Below, in pieces: positions 35,043 to 41,962 of a DNA stretch of 64,000 nucleotides. Location of the stretch: assembly GCF_900113835.1 (NCBI RefSeq), contig NZ_FOQV01000003.1:124001-188000 (forward strand), given 5' to 3'. The notes beneath the pieces are model-generated. The model was not told the origin of the DNA. It searched no databases and worked only from the letters and a program-made list of their open reading frames with translations. Origin of the DNA: Allobosea sp. OK403. Its GTDB lineage: Bacteria; Pseudomonadota; Alphaproteobacteria; Rhizobiales; Beijerinckiaceae. Each line of letters starts with the position of its first letter. Within the stretch, counting starts at the first letter, position 1. Both the position numbers and the translations under genes were made by a program.

Positions 35043-35789
35043 TCAGGCCCCTTCGATGCGCCGCAGCGCCTCGAAATGCTTCTCCGACTGAAACACCAGC
35101 ACATCGCGCCAATCGCGCGCGGTTGCCTCGATCTGCTGCTGCGGGATGAGCTTCAGCGGCCGGCCGGTCGACATCGCCAGCACCTGCTGCCGGCAGGCGC
35201 GCTCCAGGAAGTAGAGATCGTCGAAGGCGACCGCCACGGAGGGGCCGCCGATGGTCACGCCGTGATGGGCGAGGAAGGTGATGTCGACATGCTCGTAAGC
35301 CTTGCTGGCGGCGATGATGGCCTCGCCCTCGCTCGCATCGAGCGCGAGCCCGCCGAAATGGTCGACATAATGCGTGCGGCCATGGAAGCGGCAGGCGGTC
35401 TGATGCGCCATCTCAAGCCTACCGCCCTCGACCATGGTCAAAGCGGTGGCGTAGGGCATGTGGACATGCAGCACCGCGACATGGCGCAGATTGGCCTTGT
35501 GCGCGGCGACATGGATGTTGCGGGCGGTGGCCTCGACCTCGCCCTCGCCTTCCAGCACCTCGCCCTTGTCGTCGATCAAGAGCAGGTCGGAGGGCTTCAT
35601 CTCCGACCAGTGCATGCCATAGGGGTTGATCAGGTAGCGCGGCTTGCCGTCGGGACCGTTCGGCAAGGCGACCGAGAAATGATTGCAGATGCCCTCGTTC
35701 AGCTCGAACTTCGCGGCGAGGCGGAGCGCGGCAGCAAGGTCGCGGCGCTGGTTCGTGATGCTGGGCAGGGAGGACATGGGCAAGGACAT
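35043..35789 (-). CDS. Class II aldolase/adducin family protein
   Basis: 248 aa zinc aldolase fold. The metal ligands are visible as HVHMPYATAL (two His) and LAHHGVTIGG (third His); GICNHFSVALP and FYFLERACRQQ-like ends match the family. Members cleave sugar phosphates such as fuculose-1-phosphate, or decarboxylate or otherwise process hydroxy acids. The start is uncertain: ATG 35789 is used, 35777 is possible, and the open frame to 35900 runs through a hairpin. It converges with the aminotransferase/racemase cluster and is downstream of infC. Confidence 0.85.
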   Translation of the reverse strand: MSLPMSSLPSITNQRRDLAAALRLAAKFELNEGICNHFSVALPNGPDGKPRYLINPYGMHWSEMKPSDLLLIDDKGEVLEGEGEVEATARNIHVAAHKANLRHVAVLHVHMPYATALTMVEGGRLEMAHQTACRFHGRTHYVDHFGGLALDASEGEAIIAASKAYEHVDITFLAHHGVTIGGPSVAVAFDDLYFLERACRQQVLAMSTGRPLKLIPQQQIEATARDWRDVLVFQSEKHFEALRRIEGA

Positions 35790-35853
35790 GGAGCAGGGTC
35801 TCTCGATTATCGGAAGCGAACCGGATCGAAACATCGCAGCACCGGATATGACA

Positions 35854-35893
35854 AGGCCCGGCCAGCCTGACATGACAAGGCTGGGCCGGGCCT
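35854..35893 (-). terminator. Strong hairpin downstream of infC
   Basis: Inverted repeat AGGCCCGGCCAGCC / GGCTGGGCCGGGCCT with one bulged G, 30 nt past the infC stop codon. There is no T tract, so it may be a 3' stabilising or rho-assisted structure rather than a classic terminator. Confidence 0.5.
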
Positions 35894-35922
35894 GAGCCAA
35901 ATCGCATAACGGACACCGCCCG

Positions 35923-36465
35923 TTATTTGGGCGCGAGCACCATGACCATCTGGCGGCCTTCGAGCTGCCAGTCGCTCTCGACCTTGGCGACGTCGACTAG
36001 GTCGACCTTGACGCGCTCGAGCACCTTCACGCCGAGATCCTGGTGAGCCATCTCACGGCCGCGGAAGCGCAGGGTCACCTTGACCTTGTCTCCCTCATCG
36101 AAGAAGCCGTGCATGGCCTTCATCTTGACGTCGTAATCGTGCTTGTCGATGCCCGGCCGGAGCTTGATCTCCTTGATCTCGATGGTGCGCTGCTTCTTGC
36201 GCGCCTCGGCCGCCTTCTTCTGCTCGAGAAAGCGGAAGCGGCCATAGTCGAGGATCTTACAGACCGGGGGCTCGGAGTTGGGGGCGATCTCGACCAGGTC
36301 GAGACCGGCATCCTCGGCAATCTTCAAGGCCTCGAAGAACGACACCACGCCACGATTGGCGCCGGTATCGTCGATGAGCTGGACATCGCGGACACCGCGA
36401 ATGTCGCGGTTCGAACGCGGGCCGTCTTTGGTCGGGGTCGGGGCAGCGCGGAAAGGACGACGAAT
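35923..36465 (-). CDS. infC: Translation initiation factor IF-3, probable AUU start
   Basis: 180 aa if started at AUU 36465. The IF-3 N domain ([47 protein letters not shown]) and C domain ([36 protein letters not shown]) are complete. An ATG frame opens at 36522, but its first 19 residues are atypical. AGGAG at 36475-36479 lies 9 nt before ATT CGT CGT CCT, which gives the expected N-terminus RRPFRA. An AUU start on infC is a known device by which IF-3 limits its own translation. Confidence 0.95.
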   Translation of the reverse strand: MRRPFRAAPTPTKDGPRSNRDIRGVRDVQLIDDTGANRGVVSFFEALKIAEDAGLDLVEIAPNSEPPVCKILDYGRFRFLEQKKAAEARKKQRTIEIKEIKLRPGIDKHDYDVKMKAMHGFFDEGDKVKVTLRFRGREMAHQDLGVKVLERVKVDLVDVAKVESDWQLEGRQMVMVLAPK

Positions 36466-36605
36466 GGGGGTATTCTCCTGTTTCAGGCGCGAGCAGCGCC
36501 GCTGAGCAGACACATTGCACAAAGATGCGCGATGTCAATGTGGGAGGCGGGGAATGACGCAGCAATAGGCATACGCCTACCGCATTCCACCCCCCTGTTA
36601 TGCAT

Positions 36606-37829
36606 TTACCGGCCCAACAGCGCGCAATAGACGTCGAGCGTCTCCGCCACCATCGTCTCCAGCGAGAAATGCCGCTCGACATGCTGGCGCGCACGCCGTG
36701 CCAGGGCATCGCGCGCGGAAGGGCGCAGGGTCAGCGCCTCGGCGAGGCTGGCAGCGAGCGCCGCGGCATCGCCCGGCGGCACGCGCCAGCCGGTGCGTTC
36801 GGCCGGCGTGACCTGCGGCGGAGCCAGGACTGTCTCGGGCACAGCACCGAGATCGGCCACAACGACGGGCGCGCCCATCGCCTGCGCCTCGACCGCGACG
36901 CGCCCGAAGGCCTCGGGCTCGGTCGAGGGCACGGTGACCACGGCCGCCGCGAGCAGCGCCGCCGGCATGTCCGTGCAATGGCCGACGCGCTTGACGCGGC
37001 CTTCCAGCCCCGCCTTGGCGATGAGTTGGTCGAGTTCCTTGACATAGCCGTCGCGGCCCTGCGGGTCGCCGGCCAGGATGAAGGCGGTCTCGGCATCGCC
37101 GCCATCGCGCAAGATGCGGGCGGCCTCGATCAGGACGCGATGCCCCTTCCAGCCGGTCAGCCGGCCGGGCAGCAGCACGATGCGCTGATGCGGCTCGACC
37201 TTCCAGGCCGCGCGCAGGGCCTGGATGCGCTCCGTCCCGACGGCGGCCGGCGAGAAGGCCGAGAAATTGGTGCCGCGATGGACGACCCGGATGCGGTCAC
37301 GCGCAAAGCCATGCTTGGCCAGGATCAGATCGGCCGTATAGCCGGAATTCGCGATCACCACGTCGCCGCGCGCCATCACCGAATTATAGAGCGTCTTCAC
37401 CACCGAGCGGCTGGCATAGGAGCCGTGATAGGTCGTGACGAAAGGCAGTTTCAGCGAACGAGCCGCCGCGAGCGCGACCCAGGCCGGCGCACGCGAACGG
37501 GCATGGATCAGCTCGACGCCCTCATGCCGGCAGAGCAGCGCCAGGCGGCGGACATTCAGCGCCATGGCGAAGGGGTTCTTCGTGGCGGCGGGAAAGGGTA
37601 GCCAGACGCCGCCCTTGGCCTGCAATTCGGCGACGAGGCGGCCACCCTCGGTCGCGACGAGCGCGCGCGCGCCGACATCGGTCAGGCCCTTGGCGATATC
37701 GACGGCCGTCCGCTCGGCCCCACCCGCCTCGAGATCGGGAATGATCTGCAGGATGGTGCGGCCGCTGAGCGGGTGCGTCTCGGTCGAAGGCAGCGACAGA
37801 TGCGCGCCGGGCTGGAAGGACATGCTCAC
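36606..37829 (-). CDS. GT4 family glycosyltransferase
   Basis: 407 aa GT-B glycosyltransferase, probably for lipopolysaccharide or another surface glycan. The N-terminal half has ILQIIPDLEAGGAERTAVD and FVTTYHGSYASRS; the C-terminal half has LLPGRLTGWKGHRVLIEAA and the nucleotide-sugar motif STEPEAFGRVAVEAQAMGAP, an EX7E signature. The start could be 37829 or 37823. It is divergent from the hydrolase at 37933. The sugar specificity is unknown. Confidence 0.9.
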   Translation of the reverse strand: MSMSFQPGAHLSLPSTETHPLSGRTILQIIPDLEAGGAERTAVDIAKGLTDVGARALVATEGGRLVAELQAKGGVWLPFPAATKNPFAMALNVRRLALLCRHEGVELIHARSRAPAWVALAAARSLKLPFVTTYHGSYASRSVVKTLYNSVMARGDVVIANSGYTADLILAKHGFARDRIRVVHRGTNFSAFSPAAVGTERIQALRAAWKVEPHQRIVLLPGRLTGWKGHRVLIEAARILRDGGDAETAFILAGDPQGRDGYVKELDQLIAKAGLEGRVKRVGHCTDMPAALLAAAVVTVPSTEPEAFGRVAVEAQAMGAPVVVADLGAVPETVLAPPQVTPAERTGWRVPPGDAAALAASLAEALTLRPSARDALARRARQHVERHFSLETMVAETLDVYCALLGR

Positions 37830-37932
37830 AGTTTCAGAGAACTCTTTCTACAAACGGCGATACGACCACGTGCGCCGCGCGAGCGCAGCCTATATTCGCC
37901 TCGCAAGGCAGATTCGTCACAGGAGATTTGAC

Positions 37933-38709
37933 GTGGAGCGAGACGCGCCGCAATGGCTGGACCTCGGCGAAGGCGCTGACCGGCGCAAGCTCGCCTATCT
38001 CGCGCAGCCCGGCGATGGCGCACCCGTGCTCTGGCTCGGCGGCTTCCGCTCCGACATGCGCGCGACCAAGGCCGAGGCGCTGGCGCAATGGGCGCGGCTG
38101 GCGGGACGCGCCTTCCTGCGCTTCGATTATGCCGGCCATGGCGAGACCGGCGGCGATTTCGCGCGCTGGACCTTGTCGCATTGGCTCGAGGACGCGCTTG
38201 CGATGATCGCGGCCCGCTGCGGCCGGCCGCCGGTCCTGGTCGGCTCGTCGATGGGCGGCTGGATCGCCTTGCTCGCCGCCCGCAAGCTGCTGGGCACGGC
38301 GCTCGCGCCGGCCGGGCTGGTGCTGATCGCGCCGGCCGTCGATTTCTCCGAGGATCTGATGTGGGCGCAGATGCCGGAGGCGATCCGGCAGACCATCCTG
38401 CGCGACGGCGTCTGGCTGAGGCCGTCCGAATATTCGCCCGATCCGACACCGATCACGCGCGCGCTGATCGAGGACGGCCGCAGGCATCTGATGTTCGGGA
38501 GCGAGATCAGGACCGGCTGCCCGGTGCATATCCTGCAAGGAATGGCCGATCCCGATGTGCCGTGGCGGCAAGCGGTCAAGCTCGTCGAGCATCTCGCCGG
38601 CGATCCCGTCCTGCTGACGCTGATCAAGGATGGCGATCATCGTCTCTCGACGCCGGGCGACATCGCCCGGCTGACGTCAGCAGTCGCCGGGATCACCGCC
38701 CCGGCCTGA
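37933..38709 (+). CDS. Alpha/beta hydrolase
   Basis: 258 aa serine hydrolase with the nucleophile elbow VLVGSSMGGWIAL, LRFDYAGHGETGG before it, and a late ILQGMADPDVPW and KDGDHRLSTP supplying Asp and His. It resembles carboxylesterase or ABHD10-like thioesterases. I chose GTG 37933 because AGGAGA stands 6 nt upstream and the open frame before it is antisense to the glycosyltransferase. It ends in a family A repeat before converging DUF1150. Confidence 0.88.
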   Translation: MERDAPQWLDLGEGADRRKLAYLAQPGDGAPVLWLGGFRSDMRATKAEALAQWARLAGRAFLRFDYAGHGETGGDFARWTLSHWLEDALAMIAARCGRPPVLVGSSMGGWIALLAARKLLGTALAPAGLVLIAPAVDFSEDLMWAQMPEAIRQTILRDGVWLRPSEYSPDPTPITRALIEDGRRHLMFGSEIRTGCPVHILQGMADPDVPWRQAVKLVEHLAGDPVLLTLIKDGDHRLSTPGDIARLTSAVAGITAPA

Positions 38710-38742
38710 GGCAGCGTCCGGCCTGAAGCAGACCCGAGAGCG

Positions 38743-38794
38743 AGAGCAGGATTTTTTGCGAAAAACCGGTTCCCACTTTTTCGCATCCTGCTCT
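38743..38794. repeat. Palindromic repeat, family A
   Basis: AGAGCAGGATTTTTTGCG and the complementary TTTTTCGCATCCTGCTCT around ACCGGTTCCCAC, between the converging hydrolase and DUF1150 genes. Confidence 0.88.
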
Positions 38795-38798
38795 GGCG

Positions 38799-39065
38799 TC
38801 AATGGACGCTGACCATCCTGAGATCGTGCTCCCAGGCATTGGCGGTCGCGGCATCGCGCGAATCGGTCACCAGGATCGGCGCGCCATCGGCCGAGAGCAG
38901 TGCGAAGAGCTGCAGGCCGGGCTGGATCTCGGGCGCCTGCGGAAAGATGCGCAGGAGCTCGTCCGAGGTCATCGGCTTCAGATAGGCGACCTCGCCCGTA
39001 CCAAGCGCCGCGAATTCGGCCTGGGTCAGAGGAGTGGTCTGGATCATCGTTCTATCTTCGTTCAT
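38799..39065 (-). CDS. DUF1150 family protein
   Basis: 88 aa small acidic protein. The sequence TGEVAYLKPMTSDELLRIFP and the late LFALLSADGAPILVTDSRD match DUF1150, a family restricted mainly to Hyphomicrobiales and usually next to a small heat-shock gene, as here. Function unknown. It is 94 nt downstream of hsp20 on the same strand, so the two probably share a transcript. Confidence 0.9.
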   Translation of the reverse strand: MNEDRTMIQTTPLTQAEFAALGTGEVAYLKPMTSDELLRIFPQAPEIQPGLQLFALLSADGAPILVTDSRDAATANAWEHDLRMVSVH

Positions 39066-39159
39066 CGCGCCCTCCTTCAGAGCAGTGCGAGTAGCGGCTT
39101 TCAGAATACGCCTCAGATTATGAACAGATGCAAAAACCGCGCTGCACCTGTTCTGCCGG

Positions 39160-39588
39160 TCAATCCCGGCTCACGATATCGATACGCCGGATGAGACGCT
39201 CAGGTTCCGGCCTCACCAAGTCGATCGCGAGAAGTCCGTTGGAGAGATCGGCTCCCATCACCTGCATTCCGTCCGCCAGCAGGAAGCAGCGCTGAAACTG
39301 GCGCGCCGCGATGCCGCGATGAAGGAACTGCCGGCTTTTGTCGTCGCTCTGGCGACCCCGGATGGTGAGCTGGTTCTCTTCCAGCGTGATCTCAAGCTGC
39401 TCGCGGGCGAAACCCGCTACCGCCAATGTGATTCGGAGCCGGTCAGGCTCGTCGTCGCAGCGTGGCATGCGCTCGATGTTATAGGGCGGGTAGCCTTCGC
39501 TGCCCCCCTTCGTCACCCGGTCGAGCGCGCGTTCGATATCATCGAACCCAAGCAGGAACGGATGCGACAGACTTGGCGTACGCGTCAT
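39160..39588 (-). CDS. Small heat-shock protein, Hsp20/IbpA family
   Basis: 142 aa holdase chaperone. The alpha-crystallin domain spans about 35-125 with YNIERMPRCDDEPDRLRITL, VAGFAREQLEITLEENQLTI and FLHRGIAARQFQRCFLLAD; the short N- and C-terminal arms are typical of class A bacterial Hsp20. GAGGG stands 5 nt before the ATG. A short GGGAGG/CCTCCC hairpin is 64-80 nt upstream. Heat control is likely, but I cannot show a sigma-32 promoter or RNA thermometer. Confidence 0.94.
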   Translation of the reverse strand: MTRTPSLSHPFLLGFDDIERALDRVTKGGSEGYPPYNIERMPRCDDEPDRLRITLAVAGFAREQLEITLEENQLTIRGRQSDDKSRQFLHRGIAARQFQRCFLLADGMQVMGADLSNGLLAIDLVRPEPERLIRRIDIVSRD

Positions 39589-39768
39589 ACGGCCCTCGAA
39601 AGGCGCCCTCTCGGATCATGCGGGGCCCGCTGGTCGCAGCACCCCACCGGTGGGAGGCGAACCCTCCCATCCATCAAGATATGGCGAGAGAAACGGACCG
39701 GTTCAAGAGCCTGCCGGGCGGCGCGTCCGAAGTGCGGTGGTAAAACCGGACTTCGACAATGGTGCGGG

Positions 39769-39845
39769 TGGTACAGCCACCCCGGCTTGAACGGGGGACC
39801 TCTAGATCCACAATCTAGCGCTCTAACCAACTGAGCTATGGCTGC
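39769..39845 (-). tRNA. tRNA-His (anticodon GTG), alphaproteobacterial type
   Basis: 77 nt including encoded CCA. The acceptor stem GCAGCCA pairs with TGGCTGT, giving G1:U72 with discriminator A73 and no encoded G-1. The D arm (GCTC...GAGC), anticodon arm CTAGA-TTGTGGA-TCTAG and T arm CCCCG-TTCAAGC-CGGGG are all intact. Lack of G-1 with A73 and G1:U72 is the known alphaproteobacterial exception to tRNA-His structure. Confidence 0.97.
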
Positions 39846-39994
39846 CCGCACCCGGCGCTTGGCGATCGGTCGAAAAGTCACGATCGGCGGCGGCGCGGAA
39901 CCTAGTGCGGTCGCCAGCCGATTGCAACCGTCGAATTCACGCCGCGCCCAACGGATTTTGGAGCGGCGCTTCGCACTCCCCTCAGCCCTCGCCC

Positions 39995-41173
39995 TCAACC
40001 CCTGCGCAGGGGTGTGCTCGCGATCTGTGCGAGGTCGTTGAGATGGGCCGAATAGGCCTCATAGCCACGGCGGATGGCCTTGGTCTGAAGCACAACGGCG
40101 TCGGCCGCGCTGTCGGTGCGCGCCAGCGTCTCGGCCTCGCCCAGCGTCGCCTTCAACTCCGCGCAGGCATAATCCAGCATGCGGGCCTGCAGCGCCCCGA
40201 AGGTGCGCGCCAGAGCCAGCGTCTGCGTCACCACGGTAGCCGCAGTGACGGTGGCGAATTCCGGCGGCTTCGGGATCAGCTTGGGAACCAGCGCGGTCAC
40301 GGGAGCGGGCGCAGTCGCGGGAGTAGGTGCAGTCTTGCCCGTGAACGTCACGATCTCGGCCGATTTGGCGACAGCCGGCTTCACCGCCTCGACGATCTTC
40401 GGGGCTGCAGGCTTGGGGGCCGCAACCTTGGGGGCCACAACCGCGGAGGCCACAGCCTTGGGGGCCACGGCCTTGGGAGGAGCGACAGGCGCAACCGGGC
40501 TCACGACCTTGGCTCCGGCCTTGGCGGCGCTCTTGGCCGCAGCCTTGATCGCGGGCGTCTTCTCGATACGTGTCTTGGCCGGCGGGATGCGGGTTGCAGC
40601 CGGCTTCGTCACCTTCGCGGCCGGCTTCGCCGGGGCGACCGTTTTCATTGCGGGAGCCGGGCTGGGCGCAGCCTTGGCGGCGGGCTCTGGGGCCTTCACC
40701 GGCGGAGCGATCGGCTTGGGAGCAGCAACCTCGGGAGCCGCAACCTCGGGAGCCGCAACCTTGGGCGTCTCGGCCTTGGGCATCTCGGCCTTGGGAGCTT
40801 CAACCTTGCTGTCGGCGAGCTTGGGAGCCTCGACCTTGGGAGTGGCAGCCTTGGGAGCCTCTACCACCTTGGGAGCTTCCGGCTTCCGCATGATGGCAGA
40901 TGCGCTCGCCACCAGCTTGGGCGCCTCCTTGGGCGCCTCGACCTTTGGCGCGGCGGGCGGCATCGCCGGAGCGACGGCTGCGACCGGCGTGGCCTCGACC
41001 GGCTTGGCCTCGACCGGTTTGGCCTCGACCGGTTTGGCAATGACGGGAGCCGGCGTCTCGGGGATAGGGGGCAACGCCTTCACCGGCGCCAGGCTGATCG
41101 GCGGCTTGGCAGTCGTCTTTGTCGGGGCAGTCGTCTTCACCTGGGTAGGCTTGGTCGGGGTGGATTTGACCAT
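39995..41173 (-). CDS. Phasin-like protein with long Pro/Ala/Lys-rich N-terminus
   Basis: 392 aa. The first 270 or so residues are low-complexity and rich in Ala, Pro, Lys and Val, with repeats such as KPVEAKPVEA and VEAPK. The final 110 residues are helical (ALARTFGALQARMLDYACAE, AVVLQTKAIRRGYEAYSAHL) and look like a phasin domain, which coats polyhydroxyalkanoate granules. GGAGG precedes the ATG. A phasin gene lies directly upstream. The basic tail recalls PhaF-type DNA-binding tails, but is at the opposite end. Confidence 0.75.
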   Translation of the reverse strand: MVKSTPTKPTQVKTTAPTKTTAKPPISLAPVKALPPIPETPAPVIAKPVEAKPVEAKPVEATPVAAVAPAMPPAAPKVEAPKEAPKLVASASAIMRKPEAPKVVEAPKAATPKVEAPKLADSKVEAPKAEMPKAETPKVAAPEVAAPEVAAPKPIAPPVKAPEPAAKAAPSPAPAMKTVAPAKPAAKVTKPAATRIPPAKTRIEKTPAIKAAAKSAAKAGAKVVSPVAPVAPPKAVAPKAVASAVVAPKVAAPKPAAPKIVEAVKPAVAKSAEIVTFTGKTAPTPATAPAPVTALVPKLIPKPPEFATVTAATVVTQTLALARTFGALQARMLDYACAELKATLGEAETLARTDSAADAVVLQTKAIRRGYEAYSAHLNDLAQIASTPLRRG

Positions 41174-41335
41174 CGCGATCCTCCATCAAAAGAGAAAACA
41201 ACGCGCGCAAACGCTAAAACGACGCATGCCGGGCTCATCGCCCGGCCGCTCTGTCTTCATCTCGTCCGCTTCCGGGCGCGGCCAGGGCGCCCGTCGCGAC
41301 TCGGTCGGGCCTTAGTCAGGCCCTTACTTGGGCCT

Positions 41336-41731
41336 TCACTTGGCCTTCGTCGCCTTGGCGGCCGTTTCGGCGACCTTGTTCGCGACATCCTGCGCCGCCG
41401 AGCCCATCTCCTTGAGCTGGCTCTGGAGCGCAGCCATCTGCGACTTCAGGAACTCGGACTGGTGCTGCATGACCTCGGTCAGGTCCTTGGACTTCACCAG
41501 CTTCTGGGCGAGGTCGAAGGCGGCCGCGACATTGGTCTCGGCATAGCTCATCGCCTTGCGGGTCACGTCCTGCGCATTGGCGCGGGCCGACTCGGCCGAA
41601 CCGTGAGCGGTATCCACGGCCTTCTGAGCCGCGCCGATGAAACCGTCGAAAGCCTTGCGGGCCTGGTCGACGCTCTTCTCGGCGAACTCACGCATTTCAG
41701 TCGGCACTTCGTAAGGTGTCTTGCCGTTCAT
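41336..41731 (-). CDS. Phasin
   Basis: 131 aa amphipathic helical protein starting MNGKTPYEVPTEMREFAEKS, with VDQARKAFDGFIGAAQKAVD and the late HQSEFLKSQMAALQSQL typical of phasins that cover polyhydroxyalkanoate granules. AGGAGG lies 9 nt before ATG 41731; an earlier ATG at 41740 would touch the Shine-Dalgarno. It is upstream of the long phasin-like gene on the same strand, with 162 nt between. Confidence 0.9.
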   Translation of the reverse strand: MNGKTPYEVPTEMREFAEKSVDQARKAFDGFIGAAQKAVDTAHGSAESARANAQDVTRKAMSYAETNVAAAFDLAQKLVKSKDLTEVMQHQSEFLKSQMAALQSQLKEMGSAAQDVANKVAETAAKATKAK

Positions 41732-41913
41732 CGGGGGCATCCTCCTGTTGCAATGACTCATGAGCAGACGCGGTCATTGTGCAGTGCAATATCATTGTTG
41801 CGCCGCAATGACAACGGCACGCGGCTCTGCCCACCCGCTCACGTTAACGCTGTTTGTACGAGACGCGGGAGAGCCCGTCTCAGTTCCATGGCTTTGCTAT
41901 CATTTGGGCGCTA

Positions 41914-41928
41914 TTAAAGGTTTGTTAG
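41914..41928 (+). promoter_or_regulatory. Possible CtrA-binding site
   Basis: TTAA-AGGTTTG-TTAG matches the CtrA consensus TTAA-N7-TTAA(C) with exact 7-nt spacing and one mismatch. It is 34 nt upstream of the PdhS-like kinase start. Single-site evidence only. Confidence 0.35.
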
Positions 41929-41962
41929 CCATAAAGGCGTGGACTGAAACGAGCAGGCAAGC

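Noticed and set aside
35790-35900. N-terminal extension of the class II aldolase to 35900
   Set aside because: The segment runs through the hairpin downstream of infC and has no similarity to the family.
36466-36522. Upstream ATG start for infC
   Set aside because: The 19 extra residues do not match IF-3 proteins, and a well-placed AGGAG serves the AUU at 36465.
39589-39680. ROSE-type RNA thermometer before hsp20
   Set aside because: A GGGAGG/CCTCCC hairpin exists about 70 nt upstream, but I could not pair the Shine-Dalgarno in the ROSE manner.
39905-41917. A 670-codon Gly/Arg/Leu-rich plus-strand frame
   Set aside because: It is the complement of the Ala/Pro/Lys repeat region of the phasin-like gene and of the neighbouring phasin, so the repetitive appearance is inherited.
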